Source: Candidatus Aminicenantota bacterium (GTDB taxonomy: Bacteria; Acidobacteriota; Aminicenantia; UBA2199). From it: DNA of 59,486 nt. Both the position numbers and the translations under genes were made by a program. Under the pieces are notes generated by a model, which saw only the letters and a program-made list of their open reading frames with translations, did not search any database and was not told the origin of the DNA. Below, in pieces: positions 1-8,806 of the stretch (positions within the stretch are counted from its first letter, which is position 1; each line of letters begins with the position of its first letter). Location of the stretch: contig JAPKZK010000037.1 of the NCBI GenBank assembly GCA_026393835.1, positions 1 through 59,486 on the forward strand. The letters run 5' to 3'.

Positions 1-498
1 TGCTTTATCCAGCAGGGCCATATCAAAATGAATCGCTTGAAGTAGTACCGGGTTTTCTTTGCCCAGCACGGATAAGTCGTTTAAATCCTGGATCATGCCC
101 GTGTGTTTTTTACCTTTTCCCAGGGCCCTGGCCGCGGATAGGAGGATAGGGTCATCCCGGTAGGCAAAACAAAAGGCCCGCAATATCCGGCGTCGTAGAT
201 CATAAGCAAGAGGGGCGTCGTTAGCCCATTTCAATGCGACCGCGTCGTTATGTTTCCGGGCCTGCCAATTGGCTTCGGTCCTGGTTAAAGCCTCGGAAAG
301 GTCCGGGATGGTTTCCACCCGCGCCCAATCCAGGCCCGCGGCAATCAAAGCGTCTTTATCCACCAGAGCCCAGTGATAAAGGATTTCCGCTTCCTGGATA
401 TAGCTATCCACCGGGATATTGTGGGGGATTTCGATTTGATCGTCTTCCATGGTTATTGGTGTTTCCGGCTTCACATCTTTTGTTTCATCGACGGTCAT
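1..498 (-). CDS. hypothetical protein, 3'-truncated by the window edge
   Basis: An open frame of 166 codons runs from an ATG at 498 to the window edge without a stop. A GAGGAG Shine-Dalgarno sequence lies just upstream of the ATG, which fixes the start. The N-terminus is acidic and Pro/Thr-rich (MTVDETKDVKPETP), followed by helical, Leu/Ala-rich sequence with no recognised motif, signal peptide or membrane segment. I do not recognise the family. The visible part resembles a soluble helical protein. It is divergent from the nuclease gene at 1093, and the 21-bp repeat array lies between the two. Confidence 0.6.
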   Translation of the reverse strand, partial: MTVDETKDVKPETPITMEDDQIEIPHNIPVDSYIQEAEILYHWALVDKDALIAAGLDWARVETIPDLSEALTRTEANWQARKHNDAVALKWANDAPLAYDLRRRILRAFCFAYRDDPILLSAARALGKGKKHTGMIQDLNDLSVLGKENPVLLQAIHFDMALLDKA

Positions 499-610
499 GG
501 TCTTACTCCTCAAAAAAATTCCCATTTTTTGGTCCGGGAGAGAATTATATCGCCGCCGGGGGGAGATGTCAACAGGAAAATCTGGGTTTTTTCATTTTAC
601 AAGCCTATTC

Positions 611-883
611 CTACGCATAAAAAATGAATTCCTACGAATGAAATTGAAATATCTACGCATAAAAAATATATTTCTACGAAAGCAATCGGAATTTCTACGT
701 ATGAAAATCCAATTTCTTCGAATAAAAACTCTAATCCTATGCAGAAAAAATATAATTCTACGAATAAAATTATGCTTTCTACGATCGAAAAACTCACGCC
801 TACGAATAAAATATACAATTCTTCGAATGAAATCTATTCTCCTACGATTGAAAAATAGATTTCTACGACGATAGAATGTCCTT
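611..883. repeat. 21-bp tandem array 1 (13 degenerate units)
   Basis: The core CTACGA (variants CTTCGA, CTATGC, CTACGC) recurs at 611, 632, 653, 674, 695, 716, 737, 758, 779, 800, 821, 842 and 863, exactly every 21 bp without a slip. The rest of each unit is A/T-rich and poorly conserved. Several units carry a small dyad around the core, such as ATTC-TAC-GAAT. The array fills the divergent intergenic region between the gene ending its 5' side at 498 and the gene at 1093. Open frames exist on both strands across it because 21 is divisible by 3. I regard them as by-products of the period, not as genes. Confidence 0.9.
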
Positions 884-1003
884 TTGAGAGAGAAAAATAT
901 GGTTTTTAAATGAAAAAATTGCCCGCGAAACACACGAAACACGCGAACAAAAGGGAAGGTGAGAAGTTAAGGGGGTAAGAAGGTAAGAAAAAGCAAAAAA
1001 GAT

Positions 1004-1030
1004 TGGGCCGCACGCATGCTGCCCCTACAA
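1004..1030. repeat. GTAGGGGC-type dispersed palindromic element
   Basis: On the minus strand this reads GTAGGGGCAGCATGCG...GGCCC, a short imperfect inverted repeat. Related copies lie near 5332, 5447, 6932 and 41008. Just before it (about 945-995) is purine-rich sequence with an 8-bp period of the type AAGGTAAG, which also occurs near 18165-18205 and, inverted, near 18317-18350. Confidence 0.6.
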
Positions 1031-1057
1031 AAAAAAGAATTGTTACCGGGCAAATAG

Positions 1058-1086
1058 TTGACTTGAGCTTCAAAATGGATTATTAA
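1058..1086 (+). promoter_or_regulatory. promoter of the Rpn-like gene (leaderless architecture)
   Basis: TTGACT at 1058-1063, a 17-bp spacer and TATTAA at 1081-1086. Six bases later comes the ATG at 1093, where transcription should begin. Confidence 0.6.
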
Positions 1087-1092
1087 TTACCC

Positions 1093-2016
1093 ATGAGGAT
1101 AAAAGCAATGAGCAGTGAACGAAGATTAGTCAGTTTTGATTGGGCAATGATGAAGTTGTTACGGAATAAAGCCGATTTCGTTATTTTCGAAGGGTTCTTA
1201 AGCGAATTATTGCACGACGACATCAAGATTAAACACCTCCTGGAAAGCGAAAGCAACTGCGAATCAAAGAACGATAAAACCAACCGCGTGGATATACTGG
1301 TGGAAAATTCCCGGGAGGAATTAATCATCGTCGAAGTGCAGCGCGAAACCGAATACGATTATTTGCAGCGTATCCTTTTCGGCGCCTCTAAACTCTTATT
1401 GGAATATATGGAGAAAGGCATGCCCTATTCCAAAGTCAGGAAGATAATAACCATCCTCCTGGTGTATTTCGACCTTGGCCAGGGGGAAGATTACGCCTAC
1501 CAGGGGAGAACGGAGTTTATCGGTTTAAACAAAAAAGATATCCTGGAACTCGACAGCGCCCAGCAGGAACTTTACCAGACCGAAAAAATAGCGGATATTT
1601 ACCCGGAATATTACATACTCAAGATCAACCAGTTTGATGACATTGCCCGGAACACCATCGATGAGTGGATATATTTTTTTAAAAATGATAGAATCAAGGC
1701 TGATTTTACCGCCAGGGGGTTGAAAGAAGCCAAAGATAAACTTGACATTATGAAACTGTCTGAGGAAGAACGCCGCGAGTACGAAGCATATCTTGAGGGC
1801 CTACATTATCAAGCCAGTATGTATGAATCCAGTTATAAAGTGGGTGAGATGAGAGGTAAAAAAGAAGGGAAAAAAGAAAGAATAGAAGTTAGAAAAGAAG
1901 TAGGCGCAAAAAATAAAGCCATGGAAATGGCGAAAAAGTTAAAAGAAAAAGGTATCGATATCGCTGTTATTGCAGAAACTTCGGGTTTGACCACGACGGA
2001 AATCGCAAAGCTGTGA
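1093..2016 (+). CDS. Rpn-like PD-(D/E)XK nuclease family protein
   Basis: A 307-residue protein of the Rpn (recombination-promoting nuclease) / PD-(D/E)XK 'transposase' type. The nuclease core is visible as Asp67 in RVDILV and Glu81-Val-Gln83 in IIVEVQ, where Gln replaces the usual Lys, as is common in this family. A long acidic/basic helix follows, then a Lys-rich stretch (about 250-285) and a small C-terminal helix pair ending TTTEIAKL. The chosen ATG lies 6 nt after the -10 box, so the mRNA would be leaderless. An ATG at 1108 (MSSERR) with weak AGGA upstream is the alternative. Rpn proteins cut DNA and raise RecA-independent recombination in E. coli; a role in self/non-self control is only inferred. 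The relative at 21279-22349 is diverged. Confidence 0.8.
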   Translation: MRIKAMSSERRLVSFDWAMMKLLRNKADFVIFEGFLSELLHDDIKIKHLLESESNCESKNDKTNRVDILVENSREELIIVEVQRETEYDYLQRILFGASKLLLEYMEKGMPYSKVRKIITILLVYFDLGQGEDYAYQGRTEFIGLNKKDILELDSAQQELYQTEKIADIYPEYYILKINQFDDIARNTIDEWIYFFKNDRIKADFTARGLKEAKDKLDIMKLSEEERREYEAYLEGLHYQASMYESSYKVGEMRGKKEGKKERIEVRKEVGAKNKAMEMAKKLKEKGIDIAVIAETSGLTTTEIAKL

Positions 2017-2055
2017 AAATTTTGGCTGTCCATCATGGAAATTGTGAATAAAAAG

Positions 2056-2086
2056 TTGACAGGATGAACAATTTCATATGTATTAT
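2056..2086 (+). promoter_or_regulatory. putative promoter of the DUF433 gene
   Basis: TTGACA at 2056-2061 and TATTAT at 2081-2086 with a 19-bp spacer, about 30 nt before the DUF433 start. The spacing is longer than ideal. Confidence 0.4.
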
Positions 2087-2117
2087 CTGATGAACTAATT
2101 AATATGGCGGTTTAAAA

Positions 2118-2327
2118 ATGAAGTTTGAAAGAATATCCATCAAACCCAATGTGTGTCATGGCCAGGCGTGTATTAAAGGGACGCGAATACCGGTACACCA
2201 GGTTATCGGGATGCTGGCCAATGGAGATTCGCCGGAAGATTTATTGGAATCGTATCCCACCCTTGATAGAAAAGACATATCTGCTTGCCTTGAATATGCG
2301 GCATATAATGGTGATGATGAAAGATAA
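2118..2327 (+). CDS. DUF433 family antitoxin-like protein
   Basis: A complete 69-residue DUF433 protein. The family signature is clear: KPNVCHGQACIKGTRIPV near the N-terminus, then a short winged-helix-like segment with SPEDLLESYPTL and a C-terminal LEYAAYN. DUF433 proteins are usually the antitoxin half of a VapBC-like pair and precede a DUF5615 PIN-like toxin. Here no such toxin follows: the next 210 bp hold only non-coding sequence and the promoter of the KAP gene. It is therefore an orphan, perhaps left after loss of the toxin. A weak GGCGG precedes the start. Confidence 0.85.
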   Translation: MKFERISIKPNVCHGQACIKGTRIPVHQVIGMLANGDSPEDLLESYPTLDRKDISACLEYAAYNGDDER

Positions 2328-2454
2328 CGTCCAGAGTATTTGGAGACCGGAAGGGATAGAATCAATCAACTAAGTCCGTGGCTAAAGGAAATTATTTGCG
2401 TGCCATCTTTCCATAGCCCTGAATTGTCTTTCCAAAAAAAGCGCTTCAAATTCG

Positions 2455-2483
2455 TTGACATTTGAATCTCTGCTCTGTATAAT
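2455..2483 (+). promoter_or_regulatory. consensus sigma-70 promoter of the KAP NTPase gene
   Basis: TTGACA at 2455-2460, 17-bp spacer, TATAAT at 2478-2483: a perfect consensus promoter 57 bp before the start codon. Confidence 0.8.
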
Positions 2484-2539
2484 TATCCTGGGTTAGGATA
2501 TCCACCTTATTTATTGAACTGAAAAAGGAGGGATACAAG

Positions 2540-5185
2540 ATGATGAAAAATGATGACCGTTGCGAACTTTTCAAAAAGATTGCTCTTACAGCCCTTGTGG
2601 CAATTATCTCAGTCACACTGGTTTTCCCGTTGCTCCTGAAACTGCAGTTAATTACAGGATTTTTCAAAAATGATTCAATAGAACTATTCATTGGCATCAC
2701 GGCTATTATCCTTGCTATATTTATCATGTCCCGTAAGAGGATGAGTCTTTATTGGAAAAGGTACAAGGCGACAAAAGAGACAGGTAATTTCCCCTTGGTT
2801 TCCGTTGAAATCATCGGATTGTATTTTATAATCACGGAAGTTTTATCGATTTTTAAACTCTGCTTTATTCCGAGAAAGGACATAATTCCATCGATTCAAT
2901 TTACTGCCTTTTCAGTGATCAATGGGGTGCTCTTCCTTATCTGGTTTTTCAAAAGTTTTTATTATAAGGAAAAACCCTCAGAGCAGATCATTGTTAATGA
3001 AGCTTCTGATATTGATTTAGATGAACCGATAACGTCACCTGATCAGGATAGACTGCGAAGGGGAAAATTTGTAAAGGATTTATATAAACTAATTTTAAAA
3101 AAACCTTTGAGAGTGACAGGTTCATTTACCATGGGCTTAAATGGAAGCTGGGGAGAAGGGAAAACGTCAGTGATTAACCTCCTAATTGCTAAGTTGCTGA
3201 AATCTCCTTGTTTCAAACGTAATTACTTATTAATCCAATTCGATCCCTGGTGCTTTGGGGATGAAACTGCAATTCTTAATGCCTTTTACGATAAACTTGA
3301 AAAGGCTTTCTCTACAAAATTCATTTTCCCTGATATCAAAAAGAGTATTGCAAGATACCTCAGGATCATTTCTACCGGATTATCTTTTTCCTGGTTTAAA
3401 ATTGACATTCATTCACCCATACTTACAATAGAAAAGACGAAAGAACAAATCGGAAATTATATTCAAAAATCAGGCAAGAAAGTACTTATAATCATCGATG
3501 ATATCGACCGGCTGCAACCGTATGAAATGGCGTTGGTTTTTAAACTGGTTCGACAAAATTCCAATTTTAAAAATACTATCTTTCTCTTGAGTTTCGACCT
3601 ATCAATCGTGAAGAAAGCCTTGAAGGAAAATTGCGATATTGACGGGGATTTTTTGGAAAAGATCATCACTATGCCAATTCCTTTGCCAACCATTGAACCG
3701 AGGAGTATAGAAGGCTATTTGCTAGATGAAATTAAAAAAGTTCTAAATAAAATTGCCATACCGGGGGATGAGGCAAAGTCATTGTTGGATGAATTTCAGG
3801 GTATTTACAAATCAGGTATAACCGAACTTTTTAAAACATTAAGAGTAACAAAAAGGTATTTGAATTCTCTAAAAACCACACTCCCTTCGATAAAATCAGA
3901 GGTCAATCCGCGTGACTTTCTAATACTTGAAATTATAAAAGTATTCAACGATGATCTTTTTAATAAATTATCAAAACATCAATGGTCATTCGCCCCTACC
4001 TTTATAGAACAATTATCTCTGGAAGCGGATGATGCCATAGAAACAAGATTTAAAAACCAATCACCCTATAAGAATAGAGGGGATTTCATGATGGCATCTC
4101 TAAGAAAACTAATAGACAGTTTGCTGATCTCTACTAATGATAGGGAAAAGGAAATTTTTCAAAAACTATTGACGCATCTATTCCCGGAAACTATTGGGAA
4201 AGTGTTAACCAATCAGCAACCCAATTTATCAAGCATTCAGAAGGATAGAAATAAAAAGAAGATATCTCATCCCGAATGCTTCCCCAAATATTTTTTATTC
4301 CAGGTTCCATCCCTGGAAATTCCCGATGAACAGCTTGAAACAATGATTTCCATCTGGCAATTGATGCCATCTGAAGATCGAAAAGCGTACATAAGACAAG
4401 TACTGTTTGAAAAAGACAACGAGGGAAATGCATGGACATCCAGATGGATACAGAAGCTGATGGATTTTAATGAACAAATCGATTCCCCTTCTTTGGCGCA
4501 GAGCATAATAGAAGTTATATATGAGAATGCCGATGCATTTTCCAGGGGTCAAACCTTTTATCCGTTTTCAGAATTTACAAAAGCTGCACAGTTAATGATT
4601 TTATTAATTTTCGGAAAAACTGAGAAGCAGTCAATTCCTGAAGTATTTGAAGATGCTCTCATGAAGACCCCCGATTTACTTTTTTCAACAGTTATCATCA
4701 GGGAATATAAGAATAAAGAAGAAATGGGAAAACCAATGTCCAGTATTTATTCCATTGACTTAAAACCTTTCCAGGATAAAGTCGCTCAAAGGCTGAATAA
4801 GTATTTTGTCGATAACAAAAGAGATATTTTTGAAATCTATAATGAACCCGCTGAATGGGACTTCATTTTGGCATTATGGGGAACCGAGTGGAAGTCATGG
4901 GATGGTCAATTCAGCGAAATCGTCCAGGATTACGTTCTCTCCCTGTTAAAGGACGATGCAGAGAAATTTTATAAATTTTTGTGTAAAATGGTAGTCCAAT
5001 TTCAGAGCCTCAATATTTCGAAAAGCAAAGTAGATGATTTTAAAAGATATTACGATGTCACAAAATTTAAGGAAATTGCTCTAAAATTCAAAGATAGTGA
5101 TATCTTATCGCCTGAGAAAAAAAATCTAATAAACAAATTCCTGGAATCTGTCCCCCAGGATCAACCTCAGCTTTCGCAGGAATAA
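2540..5185 (+). CDS. KAP family P-loop NTPase, membrane-anchored
   Basis: An 881-residue KAP NTPase. Four hydrophobic segments sit near residues 14-40, 48-64, 88-110 and 122-140. The P-loop follows as GSWGEGKT (202-209) and Walker B as LIIIDDIDR (316-324), with the KAP-typical FDPW after the first helix (about 234-237) and a sensor-like LLSFD. As in the family, the ATPase domain is interrupted by membrane segments, here mostly N-terminal. The C-terminal half (about 430-881) is helical and not recognised. KAP NTPases are linked by family knowledge to membrane-associated processes and, in several loci, to phage defence. That role is an inference here, supported only by the accessory neighbourhood. 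A strong AAAGGAGGG precedes ATG-ATG, and the start could equally be 2543. Confidence 0.85.
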   Translation: MMKNDDRCELFKKIALTALVAIISVTLVFPLLLKLQLITGFFKNDSIELFIGITAIILAIFIMSRKRMSLYWKRYKATKETGNFPLVSVEIIGLYFIITEVLSIFKLCFIPRKDIIPSIQFTAFSVINGVLFLIWFFKSFYYKEKPSEQIIVNEASDIDLDEPITSPDQDRLRRGKFVKDLYKLILKKPLRVTGSFTMGLNGSWGEGKTSVINLLIAKLLKSPCFKRNYLLIQFDPWCFGDETAILNAFYDKLEKAFSTKFIFPDIKKSIARYLRIISTGLSFSWFKIDIHSPILTIEKTKEQIGNYIQKSGKKVLIIIDDIDRLQPYEMALVFKLVRQNSNFKNTIFLLSFDLSIVKKALKENCDIDGDFLEKIITMPIPLPTIEPRSIEGYLLDEIKKVLNKIAIPGDEAKSLLDEFQGIYKSGITELFKTLRVTKRYLNSLKTTLPSIKSEVNPRDFLILEIIKVFNDDLFNKLSKHQWSFAPTFIEQLSLEADDAIETRFKNQSPYKNRGDFMMASLRKLIDSLLISTNDREKEIFQKLLTHLFPETIGKVLTNQQPNLSSIQKDRNKKKISHPECFPKYFLFQVPSLEIPDEQLETMISIWQLMPSEDRKAYIRQVLFEKDNEGNAWTSRWIQKLMDFNEQIDSPSLAQSIIEVIYENADAFSRGQTFYPFSEFTKAAQLMILLIFGKTEKQSIPEVFEDALMKTPDLLFSTVIIREYKNKEEMGKPMSSIYSIDLKPFQDKVAQRLNKYFVDNKRDIFEIYNEPAEWDFILALWGTEWKSWDGQFSEIVQDYVLSLLKDDAEKFYKFLCKMVVQFQSLNISKSKVDDFKRYYDVTKFKEIALKFKDSDILSPEKKNLINKFLESVPQDQPQLSQE

Positions 5186-5261
5186 AAAGGATTTGGAATC
5201 GACATGGTAGAAGGCATACCGGTGGCCAGGCTGATGACCGCCAATTGGCCATTTCTTAAAT

Positions 5262-5482
5262 CCGTGAAAATCTGCGTAATCTGTGGACACTAGACGAATA
5301 TTTTTTGACAATTCCTGTATTTTCCCCGCTGTAGGGGCAGGCCCCCGTGTCTGCCCTTAACCCTCTAATACCAGGTCAGTGTTAATCTGTGTAATCTGTG
5401 GACAATAGACGAATGTTTTTTGACAATTCCTGGATTTCCACCGCTGTAGGGGCAGACCGCCGGCACCCGTGTCTGCCTTTTT
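5262..5482. repeat. tandem pair of a dispersed repeat with GTAGGGGC palindrome
   Basis: The gene-free stretch 5186-5587 is mostly repeat. Two copies of a roughly 100-bp unit lie at about 5278-5362 and 5395-5482. Each has TAATCTGTGGACA, then TTTTTTGACAATTCCTG, then GCTGTAGGGGCAG and a complementary TGTCTGCC. A third copy without the first part lies at 6900-6960. AAATTGTTTTTGTTTTGAA near 5543 recurs near 7334. I see no gene here. Confidence 0.7.
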
Positions 5483-5587
5483 CCTTCTGGTGGACAAAAA
5501 GCAAATGCCAGCGGCATGGGCGACTTATTAGTCCTTCTGTCGTAAATTGTTTTTGTTTTGAATTTTTTATTTTGCTACCACGCACTC

Positions 5588-5615
5588 TTGACTTTTCTTA
5601 AATTTCCTGTATATT
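5588..5615 (+). promoter_or_regulatory. promoter of the DUF4143 ATPase (leaderless architecture)
   Basis: TTGACT at 5588-5593, a 16-bp spacer and TATATT at 5610-5615. The ATG-ATG start follows after 5 nt, and there is no Shine-Dalgarno sequence. Confidence 0.6.
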
Positions 5616-5620
5616 TTACG

Positions 5621-6883
5621 ATGATGAGCGAAAATTTACAGCGAATTCGATTTTTGAAACATTGCCTCCCCACTTCGTCCGCCTCCAAATTGATTTTAAT
5701 GACAGGCGCACGACAGACAGGAAAGACCACCCTGGCAAAAAATCAGTACCCGCAGCTACGATACATCAACCTGGATGCACCCGAAAACCGGGAATTCATC
5801 AAAATAATACCCACTGCTTCATGGAATAGAGACATAGGAAACGCCGTGATCGATGAAGCCCAAAAAGAACCGGAAGTGTTTGAAAAAATCAAATATGCTT
5901 TTGATGAGAGATCTATTACTTTCACGGTATTATTAGGTTCAAGCCAGATACTGCTGCTAAAAAAAATCCGCGAATCCCTGGCCGGACGTGTGTCCATTTA
6001 TGAATTATGGCCCCTCATGATGAGTGAACTAACCGATACGGGAGGAACCGGGGATTATTGTATGCCACTGGTGGACAGATTGTTTTCCGGGAAATCCCTG
6101 GACGATATATTCAAAGAGGTCCCGGGTGTACTTTTGGACAGGGAGTATGCAGGGAAAAAACATGCGGAACAATATCTTTTCCAGTGGGGCGGGATGCCTG
6201 CGCTATTATCATTAGACGATAATGAACGGTGGAAGTGGCTGAAAGATTATGGTTACACTTACCTGGAAAGGGATTTAACCGACCTGGCCCGGCTCGATGA
6301 CCTGGCACCCTTCAGGAAATTCCAGAAACTATCAGCCCTAAGAAGCGGTCAATTGCTCAATTATTCTGAATTGGCACGAGATGCCGATATAAGCGTGGAT
6401 ACTTCCCGGAGGTATCTTGAATATTTGAATATTTCGTACCAGGTGATATTACTTCAACCTTATTATCGTAATCTCACAAGTTCATTGGTTAAGACTCCCA
6501 AGATATATTGGTTGGATATTGGTTTATTACGGATGCTGTGTGGTTTTAGGGAAACCGAATCCGGCGCTATTTATGAGACCCTGGTAGTTGCAGAATTTTA
6601 TAAATGGATAAAGACAATGCAGCGCCAGGTAGAATTATATTTTTATCGAACCCGATCCGGTCTTGAAGTCGATTTGATGCTGCAAACTCTGCATGGTGTT
6701 ATTGGCGTGGAAGTCAAAAGTAGGGAGAACGTATCTTCGGCGGACTGCAAAGCGATGAAGGAAATTGCCGCCAGCCTTGGCAATGAATGGTTGGGAGGGA
6801 TGGTGGTTTATCGCGGGCCTGAGATACGAAAGCTGGGAAATCCCAATCTCTGGGCCGTACCTTCTTTTCGTTTGTTTACATAG
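5621..6883 (+). CDS. AAA_14 / DUF4143 ATPase
   Basis: A 420-residue protein of the common bacterial and archaeal AAA_14-DUF4143 type. The N-terminal ATPase has Walker A GARQTGKTT (29-37) and Walker B AVIDEAQ (75-81), followed by a GSSQ sensor and the SLAGRV element. The C-terminal DUF4143 part carries a PD-(D/E)XK-like core (GLEVDL ... GVEVKS). The biological role of the family is unsettled; the domain pairing suggests an ATP-driven nucleic-acid enzyme or defence-type ATPase. The reading frame is open upstream to 5558, but similarity to the family starts at MMSENLQRIRF. That start lies 5 nt after a -10 box, so translation looks leaderless. Confidence 0.85.
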   Translation: MMSENLQRIRFLKHCLPTSSASKLILMTGARQTGKTTLAKNQYPQLRYINLDAPENREFIKIIPTASWNRDIGNAVIDEAQKEPEVFEKIKYAFDERSITFTVLLGSSQILLLKKIRESLAGRVSIYELWPLMMSELTDTGGTGDYCMPLVDRLFSGKSLDDIFKEVPGVLLDREYAGKKHAEQYLFQWGGMPALLSLDDNERWKWLKDYGYTYLERDLTDLARLDDLAPFRKFQKLSALRSGQLLNYSELARDADISVDTSRRYLEYLNISYQVILLQPYYRNLTSSLVKTPKIYWLDIGLLRMLCGFRETESGAIYETLVVAEFYKWIKTMQRQVELYFYRTRSGLEVDLMLQTLHGVIGVEVKSRENVSSADCKAMKEIAASLGNEWLGGMVVYRGPEIRKLGNPNLWAVPSFRLFT

Positions 6884-6899
6884 TCATCCGTAATTCGAA

Positions 6900-6960
6900 A
6901 ACAATTTTGACAAATCTTGAATTTCCACCGCTGTAGGGGCGAACCTGTGCGTTCGCCCTA
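6900..6960. repeat. third copy of the GTAGGGGC repeat
   Basis: TTTTGACAAATCTTGAATTT, then GCTGTAGGGGCGAAC paired with GTTCGCCC. It is homologous to the pair at 5262-5482. The stretch 6961-7198 that follows has only microsatellite-like text (CCTTCGTGCC type) and no gene. Confidence 0.65.
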
Positions 6961-7198
6961 AAACGGACATTATGAAACGATATCGGGCAGACACTTTATT
7001 TATTATAAATCCCTTGGTGTTTCTTTGTGCCTTCGTGCCTTTGTGGCTAGTTTTAATTACAGGGAGACAGAAAAGGTACATTCAAAAATTTTCATAAGTT
7101 GTTCTTTCCTTGGATGCCTTTAATTTCAAGATCATCTCGATTAATCCACGACTTTGCCGGACGAATCGCGTAAAGTGAGTTTCATGCCGCAGGAAAAA

Positions 7199-7288
7199 GG
7201 AAGAGCGGAGAAAAGCAGAAGAGGAGAAGAAAGAAAAATAGGGGTCAGGGATCGGGAATCGGGGGGCAGGAAAAAAGGAAGCGCGGAG
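7199..7288. repeat. left copy of a 90-bp direct repeat flanking the ATPase locus
   Basis: GGAAGAGCGGAGAAAAGCAG to GGAAGCGCGGAG. It is nearly the same as 8851-8939, in the same orientation. The two copies bracket the YgiT remnant and the ATPase gene. Confidence 0.8.
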
Positions 7289-7492
7289 GAGCGGGAGAAA
7301 TGACCAAAACAAAAACCACCGCCTTCGGCGGCAAATTGTTTTTGTTTTGAATTTTGAACCTTTGCATTTTGGATTTGTTTCGAATTTCGTGCTTCAAGAG
7401 GCGTGCTTCTGATTTATTTTCCTTCGCGTCCCTTCGCGATCTTCGTGGCTAAATTAGGGCTTAAAAAGGGAGCAGACCGGTAAATTTTCCCA

Positions 7493-7627
7493 CTATGCGG
7501 CATATTTCAAAAGCTCGAGGGATATACCCCGCTTAATAGCATCATTTGCCAATTTGAGTAATTCCTTATTGGTTTTGGCTGAAAGATATTCTTCGCCGCA
7601 ATTATCACAAATTTGGGCGGTTAAATC
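7493..7627 (-). pseudogene. C-terminal remnant of a YgiT-type zinc-finger protein
   Basis: In this minus-strand frame 44 codons precede a TAG at 7493. They read LTAQICDNCGEEYLS then AKTNKELLKLANDAIKRG and end LLKYAA. The CDNCGEE motif is the second zinc knuckle of YgiT/MqsA-type antitoxins. The first knuckle and start are missing, and the fragment overlaps the end of the ATPase gene in another frame. It is best read as the decayed tail of a toxin-antitoxin gene. No MqsR-like toxin is visible next to it. Confidence 0.6.
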
Positions 7628-8697
7628 CCTTGCTCGAAATATAGTCGAATGCCCCAGCGATAACTCTTACCCTGGGGATAATAAATGGCTTCAGTAGGGT
7701 CGAAATAAAGGATATTATTACGAACCATATCTTGTAAAAGACCTTCAAGGTCACCCACCTCGATTCCTTGCGGAATAAAATCTTTTATATGGGCGGTTTC
7801 CTTTTTCAAGAAGACCTCCAGGATTTTTTCTTTTCGCATATCCATACCGATATAATATTCGATCATTCCTTTGATTTTCTTTTTATACAGGCGGAGTACT
7901 TCCTCAATGGGATTATCGAAAAGTTCAGTCAATATATCCCGGATTTCCCCAAAACTACCGCCGACCGTATCCCATATTTTCCCGGCCTCTCCCTCAGTCA
8001 GGCGGTAAGCCGTTATCTTCGAATACTTTTCCAGGTTCAGCAGCCACCTCATCACATCATGTTTAGCCAGGTAATCCACCTTATAAAACGCTGCGCACTT
8101 TTTAAGTCTCGAATCGTTATAAACCGTATTCAAGAAGCATCCATCCGAGGAAGCGACGATGATATGAACCAGGTGAGCCTGTTTGGTCAGGGCCACGAAA
8201 AAATTAAACAAAGCAGTGATGAATAAGCGGTTTTTGTCGTTAGCGAAGTAAATTTCTTCCAGGGCTTGAAGTTCATCGATGATTAAAACGGGTTTAATGC
8301 CTTCCCGGGTAAGCTCCAGGAATTCGGCTTTCATAACTTTAAAGGGATCGGCCCGTTTTTCGAGGAGTTTCCTCTTCACCGCGGCATCGATCTTGAAAAA
8401 GACCGGGGTTTTCTTTTTCATGTCCAGGTCATCCGCCATAAGAAAGGCTTTGAAAAAATCCTCGCCCAGGTTGGCAAAGGATTCGCACAGGTCCATGAAC
8501 TTAACATTCAATTTTTGTTCTTTTTGAAGCGGTTCCAGGAATTTATGGAGCAGGGTGGTTTTGCCGGAAGATTTAGGACCGTGGATAAAAAAGATCGATT
8601 CGGGTTCTTCGTTTATATAATTTCGTAAATACTGCAATTCCGTCTGTCGATCGATAAACGCGGTATATTTTCGGTATTCTAATTTATCTTTACTCAT
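7621..8697 (-). CDS. archaeal-type P-loop ATPase (PF01637-like)
   Basis: A 358-residue ATPase of the family first described as 'ATPase domain predominantly from Archaea'. Walker A is GPKSSGKTT (40-48), Walker B is VLIIDELQ (137-144), and the sensor-like IIVASSDG follows. The C-terminal third looks like a winged helix (LLQDMVRNNILYF ... YYPQGKSY). A second copy lies at 33452-34402 and a fragment of a third at 34440-34736. Residues about 87-133 (KIDAAVKRKLLEK ... FLELTREG) are an insert that the second copy lacks. The start lies 6 nt after a perfect -10 box with no Shine-Dalgarno sequence. Function is unknown: such ATPases are multicopy and strain-variable, which suggests defence or mobile DNA. 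Confidence 0.8.
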   Translation of the reverse strand: MSKDKLEYRKYTAFIDRQTELQYLRNYINEEPESIFFIHGPKSSGKTTLLHKFLEPLQKEQKLNVKFMDLCESFANLGEDFFKAFLMADDLDMKKKTPVFFKIDAAVKRKLLEKRADPFKVMKAEFLELTREGIKPVLIIDELQALEEIYFANDKNRLFITALFNFFVALTKQAHLVHIIVASSDGCFLNTVYNDSRLKKCAAFYKVDYLAKHDVMRWLLNLEKYSKITAYRLTEGEAGKIWDTVGGSFGEIRDILTELFDNPIEEVLRLYKKKIKGMIEYYIGMDMRKEKILEVFLKKETAHIKDFIPQGIEVGDLEGLLQDMVRNNILYFDPTEAIYYPQGKSYRWGIRLYFEQGI

Positions 8698-8703
8698 GGA
8701 TTA

Positions 8704-8732
8704 ATTATAATACCCCGGCTGTTTTTTTGCAA
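8704..8732 (-). promoter_or_regulatory. promoter of the archaeal-type ATPase (leaderless architecture)
   Basis: Reading on the minus strand: TTGCAA (8732-8727), 17-bp spacer, TATAAT (8709-8704), 6 nt, ATG at 8697. The promoter of the paralogue at 33452 has the same hexamers and the same spacing. Confidence 0.75.
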
Positions 8733-8806
8733 TACACTGAATCCTGTGGATTTGGTCGCTGGGGGTGGCGGCCAGGAAAAAAGGAAGCGAGGAAGAAGAG
8801 ATAGAA

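Noticed and set aside
449..942. ORFs of 116-141 codons across array 1
   Set aside because: Same artefact of a 21-bp period. They overlap each other on both strands and the start of a real gene at 498.
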